DNA of 40,369 bases from CAYLRF01 sp964385995 (lineage in GTDB: Bacteria; Bacillota; Clostridia; Lachnospirales; Lachnospiraceae), in assembly GCA_964385995.1 (NCBI GenBank), contig CAYLRF010000007.1, forward strand, positions 1 to 40,369. The letters run 5' to 3'. Below, one piece after another: positions 33,903-40,369 of the stretch; position 1 is the first letter of the stretch; each line of letters starts with the position of its first letter. A program made the position numbers and the translations under genes. The notes beneath the pieces were generated by a model. The model was not told where the DNA came from and did not search any database. It saw only the letters and a list, made by a program, of their open reading frames with translations.

Positions 33903-35509
33903 GACTCTCCTCCTCGTTTTTCAATCGCCGCTTTCACGAATCCGCCGAACAACGGATGGGCGCGATTCGGTCTCGACTTAAATTCGGGATGAGCCTGCGT
34001 GGCCACAAAGAACGGGTGATTTTTAAGCTCTATCATCTCGACTATTCTCCCGTCGGGAGAAAGACCCGACAGGATCATGCCGCCCGCTTCAAGTCTCTCG
34101 CGGTAATCGTTATTCACTTCGTAACGGTGTCTGTGCCTCTCGTATATCTTATCCGTGCCGTACAGCTCGCGCGCCCTGGTGCCCTCCTTCAGCACGCAGG
34201 GGTATGCGCCGAGTCTTAGCGTGCCCCCGACATTTTCGACGCCGTTTTGCTCCGGCATGAGCGCTATCACGGGATCGGGCGTATCGGGGACGAGTTCTAT
34301 GCTCGCGGCGTTCCTTAGTCCCGCGACGTTCCTCGCAAATTCCACTATCGCGAGCTGAAGTCCCAGACAAAGTCCGAGATAAGGGATCTTATTTTCCCTG
34401 GCGTACCTGATCGCGTGTATCTTGCCTTCGGTGCCCCTGACTCCGAAGCCTCCGGGGACGAGGACGCCGTGAACGCCTTTAAGGAGTTCTCCCACGTTTT
34501 CTTTTGTCACGTCCTCGGCGTCTATCCATCGAATGTCCACGACAGTGCGGTTTGCTATGCCTCCGTGCTTTAAAGCCTCCACGACGCTCAGGTACGCGTC
34601 GTGCAACGCCACGTATTTACCTACCACGGCGACGGTGACGGATCCTTTCGACTCGTGAAGATTATTTACCATCTCTTTCCAATCGGTAAGATCCGGCTTG
34701 GGGCAGGGGATGTTAAGGCACTCGCAGACAGCCTGGGCGAGTCTTTCTTTCTCAAGCATGAGCGGCACTTCGTAAAGCGAGGGCGCGTTCAGGTTCTGAA
34801 GGACGTGGCTTTTTGAGACATTGCAAAAAAGCGCTATCTTCTCACGCATACTTTCGCTTATGGGATAATCCGAACGGCAGACCAGTATATCCGGCCACAG
34901 CCCCATGCTTTGCATCTGCTTTACGCTCATCTGCGTGGGCTTCGTCTTCATCTCCCCGGATGCCGAAAGATACGGTATCAGCGTAACCTGTATGAGAACG
35001 GCGTTTTGTCTGCCCACCTCCGCCTGAAACTGTCTTATGGCCTCCAAAAAGGGCTGACTTTCGATATCGCCGACCGTCCCGCCTATCTCAATGATGGAAA
35101 TGGTGTCCTCATCATCGCTTTTGGCTTTGTAAAAACGATCCTTTATCTCGTTCGTGATATGGGGGATGACCTGCACCGTGCCGCCGCCGTAATCACCGTG
35201 GCGCTCCTTATTTAAGACGGACCAGTAAATCTTACCCGTGGTGACATTTGAGCTTGAGTCGAGACTCTCGTCGATAAAGCGCTCGTAATGCCCCAGGTCA
35301 AGGTCGGTCTCCGTGCCGTCGTCCGTCACAAAGACTTCGCCGTGCTGGATGGGGTTCATCGTGCCGGGATCGACGTTTATGTATGGGTCGAATTTCTGCA
35401 TGGTCACATGATATCCCCTGGCCTTTAAAAGTCTGCCAAGCGACGCGGCCGTAATACCCTTACCCAACCCGGAGACAACGCCGCCCGTCACAAAAACGTA
35501 CTTAACCAT
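33899..35509 (-). CDS. pyrG: CTP synthase
   Basis: Aminates UTP to CTP using glutamine and ATP. The 536-residue protein has the N-terminal synthetase domain (VFVTGGVVSGLGKGITAASLG; GTVGDIESQPFLEAIRQ) and a C-terminal class I amidotransferase domain with nucleophile in LGLCLGLQLA and the His/Glu segment ATQAHPEFKSRP. ATG 35509 lies 7 bases after AAAGGAG; an ATG two codons earlier (35515) is too close to that site. It heads the pyrG-gltB-gltD-glnA-ANTAR run. Upstream is a promoter candidate and then a strong intrinsic hairpin with seven U, only about 15 bases before the start, so expression may be attenuated. Confidence 0.96.
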   Translation of the reverse strand: MVKYVFVTGGVVSGLGKGITAASLGRLLKARGYHVTMQKFDPYINVDPGTMNPIQHGEVFVTDDGTETDLDLGHYERFIDESLDSSSNVTTGKIYWSVLNKERHGDYGGGTVQVIPHITNEIKDRFYKAKSDDEDTISIIEIGGTVGDIESQPFLEAIRQFQAEVGRQNAVLIQVTLIPYLSASGEMKTKPTQMSVKQMQSMGLWPDILVCRSDYPISESMREKIALFCNVSKSHVLQNLNAPSLYEVPLMLEKERLAQAVCECLNIPCPKPDLTDWKEMVNNLHESKGSVTVAVVGKYVALHDAYLSVVEALKHGGIANRTVVDIRWIDAEDVTKENVGELLKGVHGVLVPGGFGVRGTEGKIHAIRYARENKIPYLGLCLGLQLAIVEFARNVAGLRNAASIELVPDTPDPVIALMPEQNGVENVGGTLRLGAYPCVLKEGTRARELYGTDKIYERHRHRYEVNNDYRERLEAGGMILSGLSPDGRIVEMIELKNHPFFVATQAHPEFKSRPNRAHPLFGGFVKAAIEKRGGES

Positions 35510-35525
35510 CCCCATGCTCCTTTAC

Positions 35526-35569
35526 AAAAAAAGCGGACGGCAAATGAACCCGCAAGCGCAGGCCATCCG
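35526..35569 (-). terminator. Intrinsic terminator or attenuator in front of pyrG
   Basis: On the minus strand CGGATGGC (35562-35569) pairs with GCCGTCCG (35534-35541), eight pairs with one G-U, around a 20-base loop that itself can fold (TGCGCTTGCG). C and seven U (35526-35532) follow. It either ends transcription from the MATE remnant or, since a promoter candidate lies just upstream, acts as a pyrG attenuator. Confidence 0.75.
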
Positions 35570-35602
35570 ACGCCCTTGTCTGTTATCTCCACTCAAGGAG
35601 GG

Positions 35603-35631
35603 AGTTTAACGGATATTTCACTGTTTGTAAA
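35603..35631 (-). promoter_or_regulatory. Candidate promoter of the pyrG operon
   Basis: Minus-strand TTTACA (35626-35631, 5/6) and TAAACT (35603-35608, 4/6) with a 17-base spacer, overlapping the end of the MATE remnant. Transcripts would start near 35596 and pass through the hairpin at 35526-35569. Confidence 0.4.
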
Positions 35632-36653
35632 GGACTTTTTTCGCCGGCGAAAGCGCCTCCTCCCTCTTTCGCAGGAAACACTTTTCTTCTATCAGGGAGA
35701 CGATGTAGTGCACGACCATGCCGAATCCGAACATGAGGATAATCGTGTTCATTCCGAACCGTACGGTTTTTGTCAGATACAGCACATAGAAGATACCGTA
35801 ATAGCCTATATTGATAATGAGTGAGTTGACCGCGTTATACACGGTTTTACCCAAACCGACGAAAATACTGTCGATTATGGCGCAGCCCGCGTACGCGACA
35901 TAAAACGGCATAAGTTTTGCGACAATCATAAATATTTCATGCGCGTTTCTCAAATTCTGCGAGTGGCGCAGAAACGGTTCCCAAAACGACCGATTTCGCG
36001 AATCGGCAAAATTTTATCCGCTTCCGGAAATAAAGGAGCAGGATACTTACGACGGCAAGTACGGAATTTACGACTATATTGGATATCGCGACTCCGTAAA
36101 CACCGAAATTCGGTATCATCAAAAAATCCGAGATTAAAGACAGGACAGTGCGAACGCCGAGAAAAATATAGATATTCTTATCCTCGCCCAGCACAACGAA
36201 CACCACATTGACGAAGCTTAATATAATGCCGATCATAAACGCGACGGTTTCCAGCCGCAGATACATGACGGTTACGGCCGGGTCCGCTTCGTTCGGATTC
36301 ATCGCCCGGACAAGTACGGTGCCGTATATCAGCACACCCACCGAAAATATCGAGTACAGCGCAAATGAAATCAGTCCCGTCTTAAAAACGCCTTGCGCGA
36401 ATTTCGACTCGTCGTTTTTTAGGATCTTATTTAACACGGAATACAGCGGGATGATTAAGAAGGCCTGAAGCGTCTCGTTTATGAGATCGAACCATTCCAT
36501 CTGACCGATGATGTCAAACGCGCCCGCCTCGGCGTTGCTTGATATTAAAAATGTCTTGACCGTCTGGTATACGGCAGGAATCAATGCGAGAGCGCACAGG
36601 GCGAACCACAATCTGAAGTTAAACCGTCTTAACCGTCCGTCTTTTTCTTTCAT
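35618..36653 (-). pseudogene. MATE-family efflux transporter remnant, internally deleted
   Basis: Decayed Na+ or H+-driven multidrug/metabolite exporter. The first part (35937-36653, 238 codons) holds about six membrane helices of the N-terminal half, including QMEWFDLINETLQAFLIIPLY and PNFGVYGVAISNIVVNS, and runs to KRIKFCRFAKS. It then shifts to meaningless sequence and stops. In another frame, from about 35997, SFWEPFLRHSQNLRNAHEIF continues into the C-terminal part (IVAKLMPFYVAYAGCAIIDSIFVGLGKT), ending at 35618. Together they give about 345 residues against about 450 expected, so roughly 100 codons covering about three helices are gone and the join is out of frame. The junction lies near 35985-35997. 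The ribosome site GGGAGG is still present. Confidence 0.82.
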
Positions 36654-36669
36654 TATGAATGTATCCTCC

Positions 36670-36695
36670 CCGGCAAAGTCCAGTGCCGGGCACTG
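36670..36695 (-). promoter_or_regulatory. Overlapping alternative hairpins before the MATE remnant
   Basis: Two six-pair stems share bases and exclude each other: CAGTGC (36690-36695 on the minus strand) with GCACTG (36681-36686), loop CCG; and CCGGCA (36684-36689) with TGCCGG (36670-36675), loop of 8. The second abuts the ribosome site GGGGAGG. Role unknown, and the gene served is broken. Confidence 0.35.
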
Positions 36696-36711
36696 TCCTT
36701 AAAAATCATCT

Positions 36712-39057
36712 CTAATCTCTGTCCGCATCCGGCAGCAGCTTCACGGCCTCAAGAGCGGCGGCGCGTTCGTCCCAGAATGTGTGCTCTCCGCGAACCTCCA
36801 TGTACTTTTCGTGCCCTTTGCCGACAAGCAAAATCACATCGCCGTCGCGGGCGCGGCGCATTGCCGTCTTAATCGCCTCGGCCCGGTCGTCCACACGTAT
36901 ATAACGCCCTCCGGAGCGCTCTATGCCCTCTATGACATCCGCGTCAATGGAGTCCAATGACTCCCAGCGCGGATTGTCGGCCGTGAGAATAATCAGATCG
37001 GCGCTGCGCCCCGCTATTTCGCCCATAGCCAGCCGGCGCGCTTTCGCGCGGTTGCCCCCGCACCCGAACACGCATACCAGCCTTTTCGGGCGGTAACCCG
37101 CGACCGTTTCCATCAGATTCTCCATCTCAGCCTCATTGTGCGCGTAATCTATTATCACCTTATAGCGGCTGTCGGAATAAACCGTCTCCATCCGCCCGGG
37201 AACGCTCACATTTGTCAGCGCGTCACTCATAATCCCGGAGGGCACCCCCGCCTCGGCGCATACGGTCACCGCCGCCAGAGCGTTGTATGCGGAAAACCGT
37301 CCGGGAATGCCTACCTTAAACTCTCCCGTGACCGCACCCGTCACGGATATGCGGCTCCCTAAAAAACCGTCTTCGGAAAGCAGACGAAGCTCATCGGCCC
37401 GGACGTCAGCCGTTTCTCCAAGGCCGTAACCGACAAGCCTGCAGATATGACCCTCTGTCACCTTAAAGAGGAGGGGATCGTCGGCGTTTACCACACCGAC
37501 CCGGCAGCGCCGAAACAGCCGGCTCTTGCAGGAAAGGTATTCCTCGAAATCCGCGTGTTCTCCGGGGCCGATGTGATCCGGGGAAATGTTGGTAAATACC
37601 CCGTAATCGAAGATAAAACCGTCCGTGCGGCGCATTTTTAATCCCTGTGAGGAAACCTCCGTCACGGCAAAGCGGCACCCACAGTCTGCCATTTCGGCAA
37701 AAAGCTTTTGCAGCTCATAACTCTCCGGAGTCGTGTTTAAAAGCTCAATTCGTTTGTCACCGATAACGGCGCCCGTTGTTCCTATAAGACCCGTTTTCTC
37801 TCCGGCGCGTTCCAGTATCGCCTTAATCATGTAGGAAACCGAGGTCTTCCCGGCGGTGCCCGTTATTCCGATTACCGTCATCCGTGACGCGGGATGGCGA
37901 AAGTATGCCGCCGAAAGCATGGCAAGCGCCTCCGCCGAAGAAGGTACCTTTATCACGGTGACGCCTCCCGGCACGTCGCAGTCTTTTTCCACAACGACAA
38001 CCCTCGAGCCCCGGCGTACGGCGTCGGGAATAAATGAATGTGAATCCGATGTCGTTCCCACTCTCGCCAAAAACAGGTCGCCGTCTTCGCAAAGCCTTGA
38101 GTCGTAACGTATGTCGCTTATTTTTACACCCTCTACGTCGCCTGCGAGAACGGTGTACTCAATTCCCTCCAGCAGTCGGGAAAGGTTATGCTCACAAACG
38201 CCGTCACGCTCCAAAATGTGTGAGACATCTATCTCAGACTCAAATACGGTATGGGAAGGGCCCCGCATTATCATATGCCCGCTTTCTTCGTCCCAGCGTG
38301 TATGAAGAGTGCCTCCCGGCTGCTTTACGTCTGTTTCGCGATCGCATTTTCCCAACAGTACTGCCGCAACGGCGGCGGTACAGCACCCCGTGCCGCACCC
38401 CAATGTCTCTCCGGCGGAACGTTCCCACTCGCGTATCCGTATGTGCCCGCGATCGATAATTTCCGCGAAAGTCACATTGGTCCTGTGAGGAAACAAATCG
38501 GTTTTATGTTCGATGGATCGCCCGTAAGCTTCCACGTCGAAAGTGTCAAGGTCATTTACGAACGCCACGCAGTGCGGATTACCCCATGAAAGAGCGGTAA
38601 GGCGAAATTCCCGATCGAGCACACGCACGGGCCTGTCGATAAACTCAGGCAGAGGCGTGGAAACCGGTATGCGTCCGGAATTTAACACCGGCTCTCCTAT
38701 ATCGGCCTCGATATCCTCCACGACGCCGTCCTTTACAAAAAGCCTCACGGCGCGCACGCCGCTTTTCGTCTCGATCGCAAGTTCGGTTTTGTCCGTCAGC
38801 GCGTGTTCGTAAACAAATTTCCCGGTGCTGCGCAGCGCGTTACCGCACATCTCCCCCTCCGTGCCGTCGGGGTTAAATATACGCATCATAAAGTCGGCTC
38901 TGCGGGACGGAAGTATCAGCACCATCCCGTCGGATCCCACGCCGTAATGCCTGTCACTGATAAAGCGAGCCAGTTCGCCGTAGCGTGAGAGTTTCTGATT
39001 TACGCCGTCAATGTACACATAATCGTTGCCGAACGCCTGCATTTTAGTAAATTTCAT
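36712..39057 (-). CDS. DapF-MurE fusion: DAP epimerase plus UDP-MurNAc-tripeptide ligase
   Basis: A single 781-residue chain joins two enzymes of consecutive steps. Residues 1 to about 277 are diaminopimelate epimerase (LL- to meso-DAP), with both catalytic Cys: Cys71 in GEMCGNALRS and Cys221 in LGCGTGCC. From about 280 to the end is MurE, which adds an amino acid to UDP-MurNAc-L-Ala-D-Glu: P-loop VIGITGTAGKTS (about 395-406), the Lys expected to be carbamylated in SCKSRLF (about 511), IDYAHNEAEME, and DNPR (694-697) with GKGHE (746-750). DNPR marks meso-DAP as the added residue, the very product of the first half. No frameshift or linker decay is seen. ATG 39057 has GAGG/GGGGGTG upstream; GTG 39066 is in frame. 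It begins 13 bases after the metB stop. Confidence 0.93.
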   Translation of the reverse strand: MKFTKMQAFGNDYVYIDGVNQKLSRYGELARFISDRHYGVGSDGMVLILPSRRADFMMRIFNPDGTEGEMCGNALRSTGKFVYEHALTDKTELAIETKSGVRAVRLFVKDGVVEDIEADIGEPVLNSGRIPVSTPLPEFIDRPVRVLDREFRLTALSWGNPHCVAFVNDLDTFDVEAYGRSIEHKTDLFPHRTNVTFAEIIDRGHIRIREWERSAGETLGCGTGCCTAAVAAVLLGKCDRETDVKQPGGTLHTRWDEESGHMIMRGPSHTVFESEIDVSHILERDGVCEHNLSRLLEGIEYTVLAGDVEGVKISDIRYDSRLCEDGDLFLARVGTTSDSHSFIPDAVRRGSRVVVVEKDCDVPGGVTVIKVPSSAEALAMLSAAYFRHPASRMTVIGITGTAGKTSVSYMIKAILERAGEKTGLIGTTGAVIGDKRIELLNTTPESYELQKLFAEMADCGCRFAVTEVSSQGLKMRRTDGFIFDYGVFTNISPDHIGPGEHADFEEYLSCKSRLFRRCRVGVVNADDPLLFKVTEGHICRLVGYGLGETADVRADELRLLSEDGFLGSRISVTGAVTGEFKVGIPGRFSAYNALAAVTVCAEAGVPSGIMSDALTNVSVPGRMETVYSDSRYKVIIDYAHNEAEMENLMETVAGYRPKRLVCVFGCGGNRAKARRLAMGEIAGRSADLIILTADNPRWESLDSIDADVIEGIERSGGRYIRVDDRAEAIKTAMRRARDGDVILLVGKGHEKYMEVRGEHTFWDERAAALEAVKLLPDADRD

Positions 39058-39069
39058 CGTCCTCACCCC

Positions 39070-40254
39070 CTATCTTAACGCCCTGTCCAGATCCGCGATG
39101 ATGTCGTCGCAGTCTTCTATTCCCACCGAGAGCCTGAGCAACGTGTCCGTAATCCCTAAGGAATCGCGAAGCTCCTCGGAAATCTCGGTATGCGTACGTG
39201 TTACGGGGTGAGTTATGAGCGACTCCACGCCGCCAAGCGATTCCGCGAAGGTAATGAGGCGTATCCGCTCCAGACAGTTGTTGACCGTGGCGGTACTGTC
39301 TACCCTGAAGGAAATCATCCCTCCGAATCCCGTCGTCTGTTTTTTTGTCACGGAGAAATCTTTGTGATCGGGAAAACCTACGAAATAGACTTTTTCGACG
39401 CGGGGATTTAAGCGAAGCCAGTTAGCCACCCTGACGGCGTTTTCCTCGTGCCTTTTCATGCGAAGAGCGAGCGTCTTTATTCCCCTGAGCACCAGCCATG
39501 AATCCATGGGGCTAAGCGGCGCTCCGCTTACACGGTTCTGCAGTTCCAGCCGTTCGCCGAGCTTGCTGTCTTTTACGACAACCGCGCCTGCCAATACGTC
39601 GTTATGCCCCGCAAGATACTTGGTGCCCGAATGTATTACGATATCGCCCCCCCCCCTTATGGCAAGAGGCCTCTGGAAATACGGGGTCAGAAATGTGTTG
39701 TCAACCACTGAAATCGCGCCGTGCTCGTGAGCGATTTTGGATACTTCGGCTATGTCCGCGACCTTCATCATAGGATTGGTGGGGGTTTCTATGAGAACCA
39801 TTTTCGTGTTCGGCCGAAAGGCACAGCGCACTCTTTTAAGATCGGAGAGATCAAGCCCGGTGTTTTCAATGCCCATGTCGCGAAGCGTTTCATTGACATA
39901 CCGATATGTTCCGCCGTAAATGTCGTCTGAGTGAATAATATGATCGCCGGGACGAAGAAGTGTCATGACAAGCGAAACGGCCGCCATTCCGGAAGTCAGC
40001 GCGAAGGCCCGGGTGCCGCCCTCCAGTATGCAGAGCGTGCGCTCCAATTCCTCACGTGTCGGATTGATGACCCTCGAATAATTGTATCCCGTCTTTTCCG
40101 AGACTGACGGATGACGAAATGTCGCCGTCTGATAGATCGGAAAACTCACCGATCCGGTGGCGGGATCGATTCCCGACGCGCCGTGCACCACCTTAGAGTC
40201 CAAACTCAGGTAATCTTTTCTGTCCGCGTCCGGGTAGTCGTCAAAAGTATTCAT
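39070..40254 (-). CDS. Cys/Met-metabolism PLP enzyme (cystathionine gamma-synthase/lyase type)
   Basis: Transsulfuration-family enzyme, 394 residues. Family motifs: the PLP/substrate Tyr region YNYSRVINPTREELE, SGMAAVSLV, ETPTNPMM, VDNTFLTPYFQRPL, and the PLP lysine in HSGTKYLAGHNDVLAG, then SLGGVESLITHP. Cystathionine gamma-synthase, cystathionine lyase and O-acylhomoserine sulfhydrylase look alike, so the exact substrate is open. After QRPL the chain reads AIRGGGDIV where the family usually has about two fewer residues; this is encoded by a run of ten G. ATG 40254 follows GGAGAG closely; the longer open frame (to 40332) crosses the promoter. First gene of a unit with the DapF-MurE fusion. 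Confidence 0.85.
   Translation of the reverse strand: MNTFDDYPDADRKDYLSLDSKVVHGASGIDPATGSVSFPIYQTATFRHPSVSEKTGYNYSRVINPTREELERTLCILEGGTRAFALTSGMAAVSLVMTLLRPGDHIIHSDDIYGGTYRYVNETLRDMGIENTGLDLSDLKRVRCAFRPNTKMVLIETPTNPMMKVADIAEVSKIAHEHGAISVVDNTFLTPYFQRPLAIRGGGDIVIHSGTKYLAGHNDVLAGAVVVKDSKLGERLELQNRVSGAPLSPMDSWLVLRGIKTLALRMKRHEENAVRVANWLRLNPRVEKVYFVGFPDHKDFSVTKKQTTGFGGMISFRVDSTATVNNCLERIRLITFAESLGGVESLITHPVTRTHTEISEELRDSLGITDTLLRLSVGIEDCDDIIADLDRALR
39647..39656 (-). repeat. Ten-G homopolymer inside the metB-type gene
   Basis: The plus strand has ten C in a row, read as Arg-Gly-Gly-Gly codons in the minus-strand gene. It is the longest G/C homopolymer that I noticed. It lies about half-way through the gene, before the PLP lysine, so a one-base slip would truncate the enzyme. 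Confidence 0.9.
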
Positions 40255-40303
40255 AATTCTCTCCATGTTTATCCGGTGAAAAATCCCCCTGCTACCGTAA
40301 TCT

Positions 40304-40332
40304 GTTATAAGGACGCCGCGCGAAAATGTCAA
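40304..40332 (-). promoter_or_regulatory. Near-consensus promoter of the metB/dapF-murE unit
   Basis: Minus-strand TTGACA (40327-40332, perfect) and TATAAC (40304-40309, 5/6) with a 17-base spacer. The expected start near 40297 leaves a leader of only about 43 bases, too short for a SAM riboswitch or T-box. The remaining bases to the window edge show nothing recognisable. Confidence 0.8.
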
Positions 40333-40369
40333 GGGAAATCAACGAGCCGCCGAAAAGCCCTATGTCCTG

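Overview
The window reads as chromosomal DNA of a fairly GC-rich, probably uncultured Bacillota of the Clostridia (Lachnospiraceae-like). The grounds are the clostridial form of the Tad pilus cluster (DUF5702 TadG-like protein, Flp1-type pilin, TadC with an extracytoplasmic insert), an ANTAR regulator directly after glnA, dapL-type lysine synthesis, a eukaryote/archaeon-like short ProRS, and strong AGGAGG-type ribosome sites. No rRNA, tRNA, CRISPR array, insertion sequence or phage gene was seen.

Nearly everything lies on the minus strand, so transcription runs from high to low coordinates. From right to left: (i) 40.3-35.6 kb: metB-type PLP enzyme, a DapF-MurE fusion protein and a broken MATE transporter, behind a near-consensus promoter at 40304-40332. 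(ii) 35.5-25.8 kb: pyrG, gltB, gltD, glnA and an ANTAR protein, tightly spaced. (iii) 25.6-18.3 kb: dapL, carA, carB, asnB. (iv) 18.1-13.0 kb: purC, purB, purA, guaA. Blocks ii-iv form a 22-kb run of enzymes that make glutamine and glutamate or move their amide nitrogen (or aspartate nitrogen) into CTP, carbamoyl phosphate, Asn, AMP and GMP. (v) 12.9-11.6 kb: the only plus-strand genes, an ECF-like sigma factor and a membrane-anchored probable anti-sigma partner. (vi) 11.2-8.2 kb: proS and the CCA-adding enzyme. (vii) 8.0-0.1 kb: a Tad/Flp pilus operon (TadZ, TadA, TadB, TadC, Flp pilin, DUF5702 protein, TadE-like protein, prepilin peptidase) whose promoter sits inside the 3' end of cca.

Two genes are damaged as read: the pilus ATPase gene has a one-base frameshift exactly in its Walker A codons, and the MATE gene has lost an internal segment of about 100 codons. 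Either could be biological; the first could also be a sequence error.

The non-coding DNA is unusually structured. Five intergenic spaces hold short tandem arrays: about sixteen 22-bp units between tadC and the pilin gene, 3 x ~63 bp between tadZ and tadA, 3 x 67 bp in the proS leader, 2 x 66 bp between dapL and the ANTAR gene, and a partial ~65-bp array cut by the left edge. A perfect 17-bp inverted repeat surrounds the start of the tadE-like gene. The most distinctive protein-level observations are the DapF-MurE fusion, the TadE-like protein with two Cys-rich modules, and the Ig-like insert in TadC.
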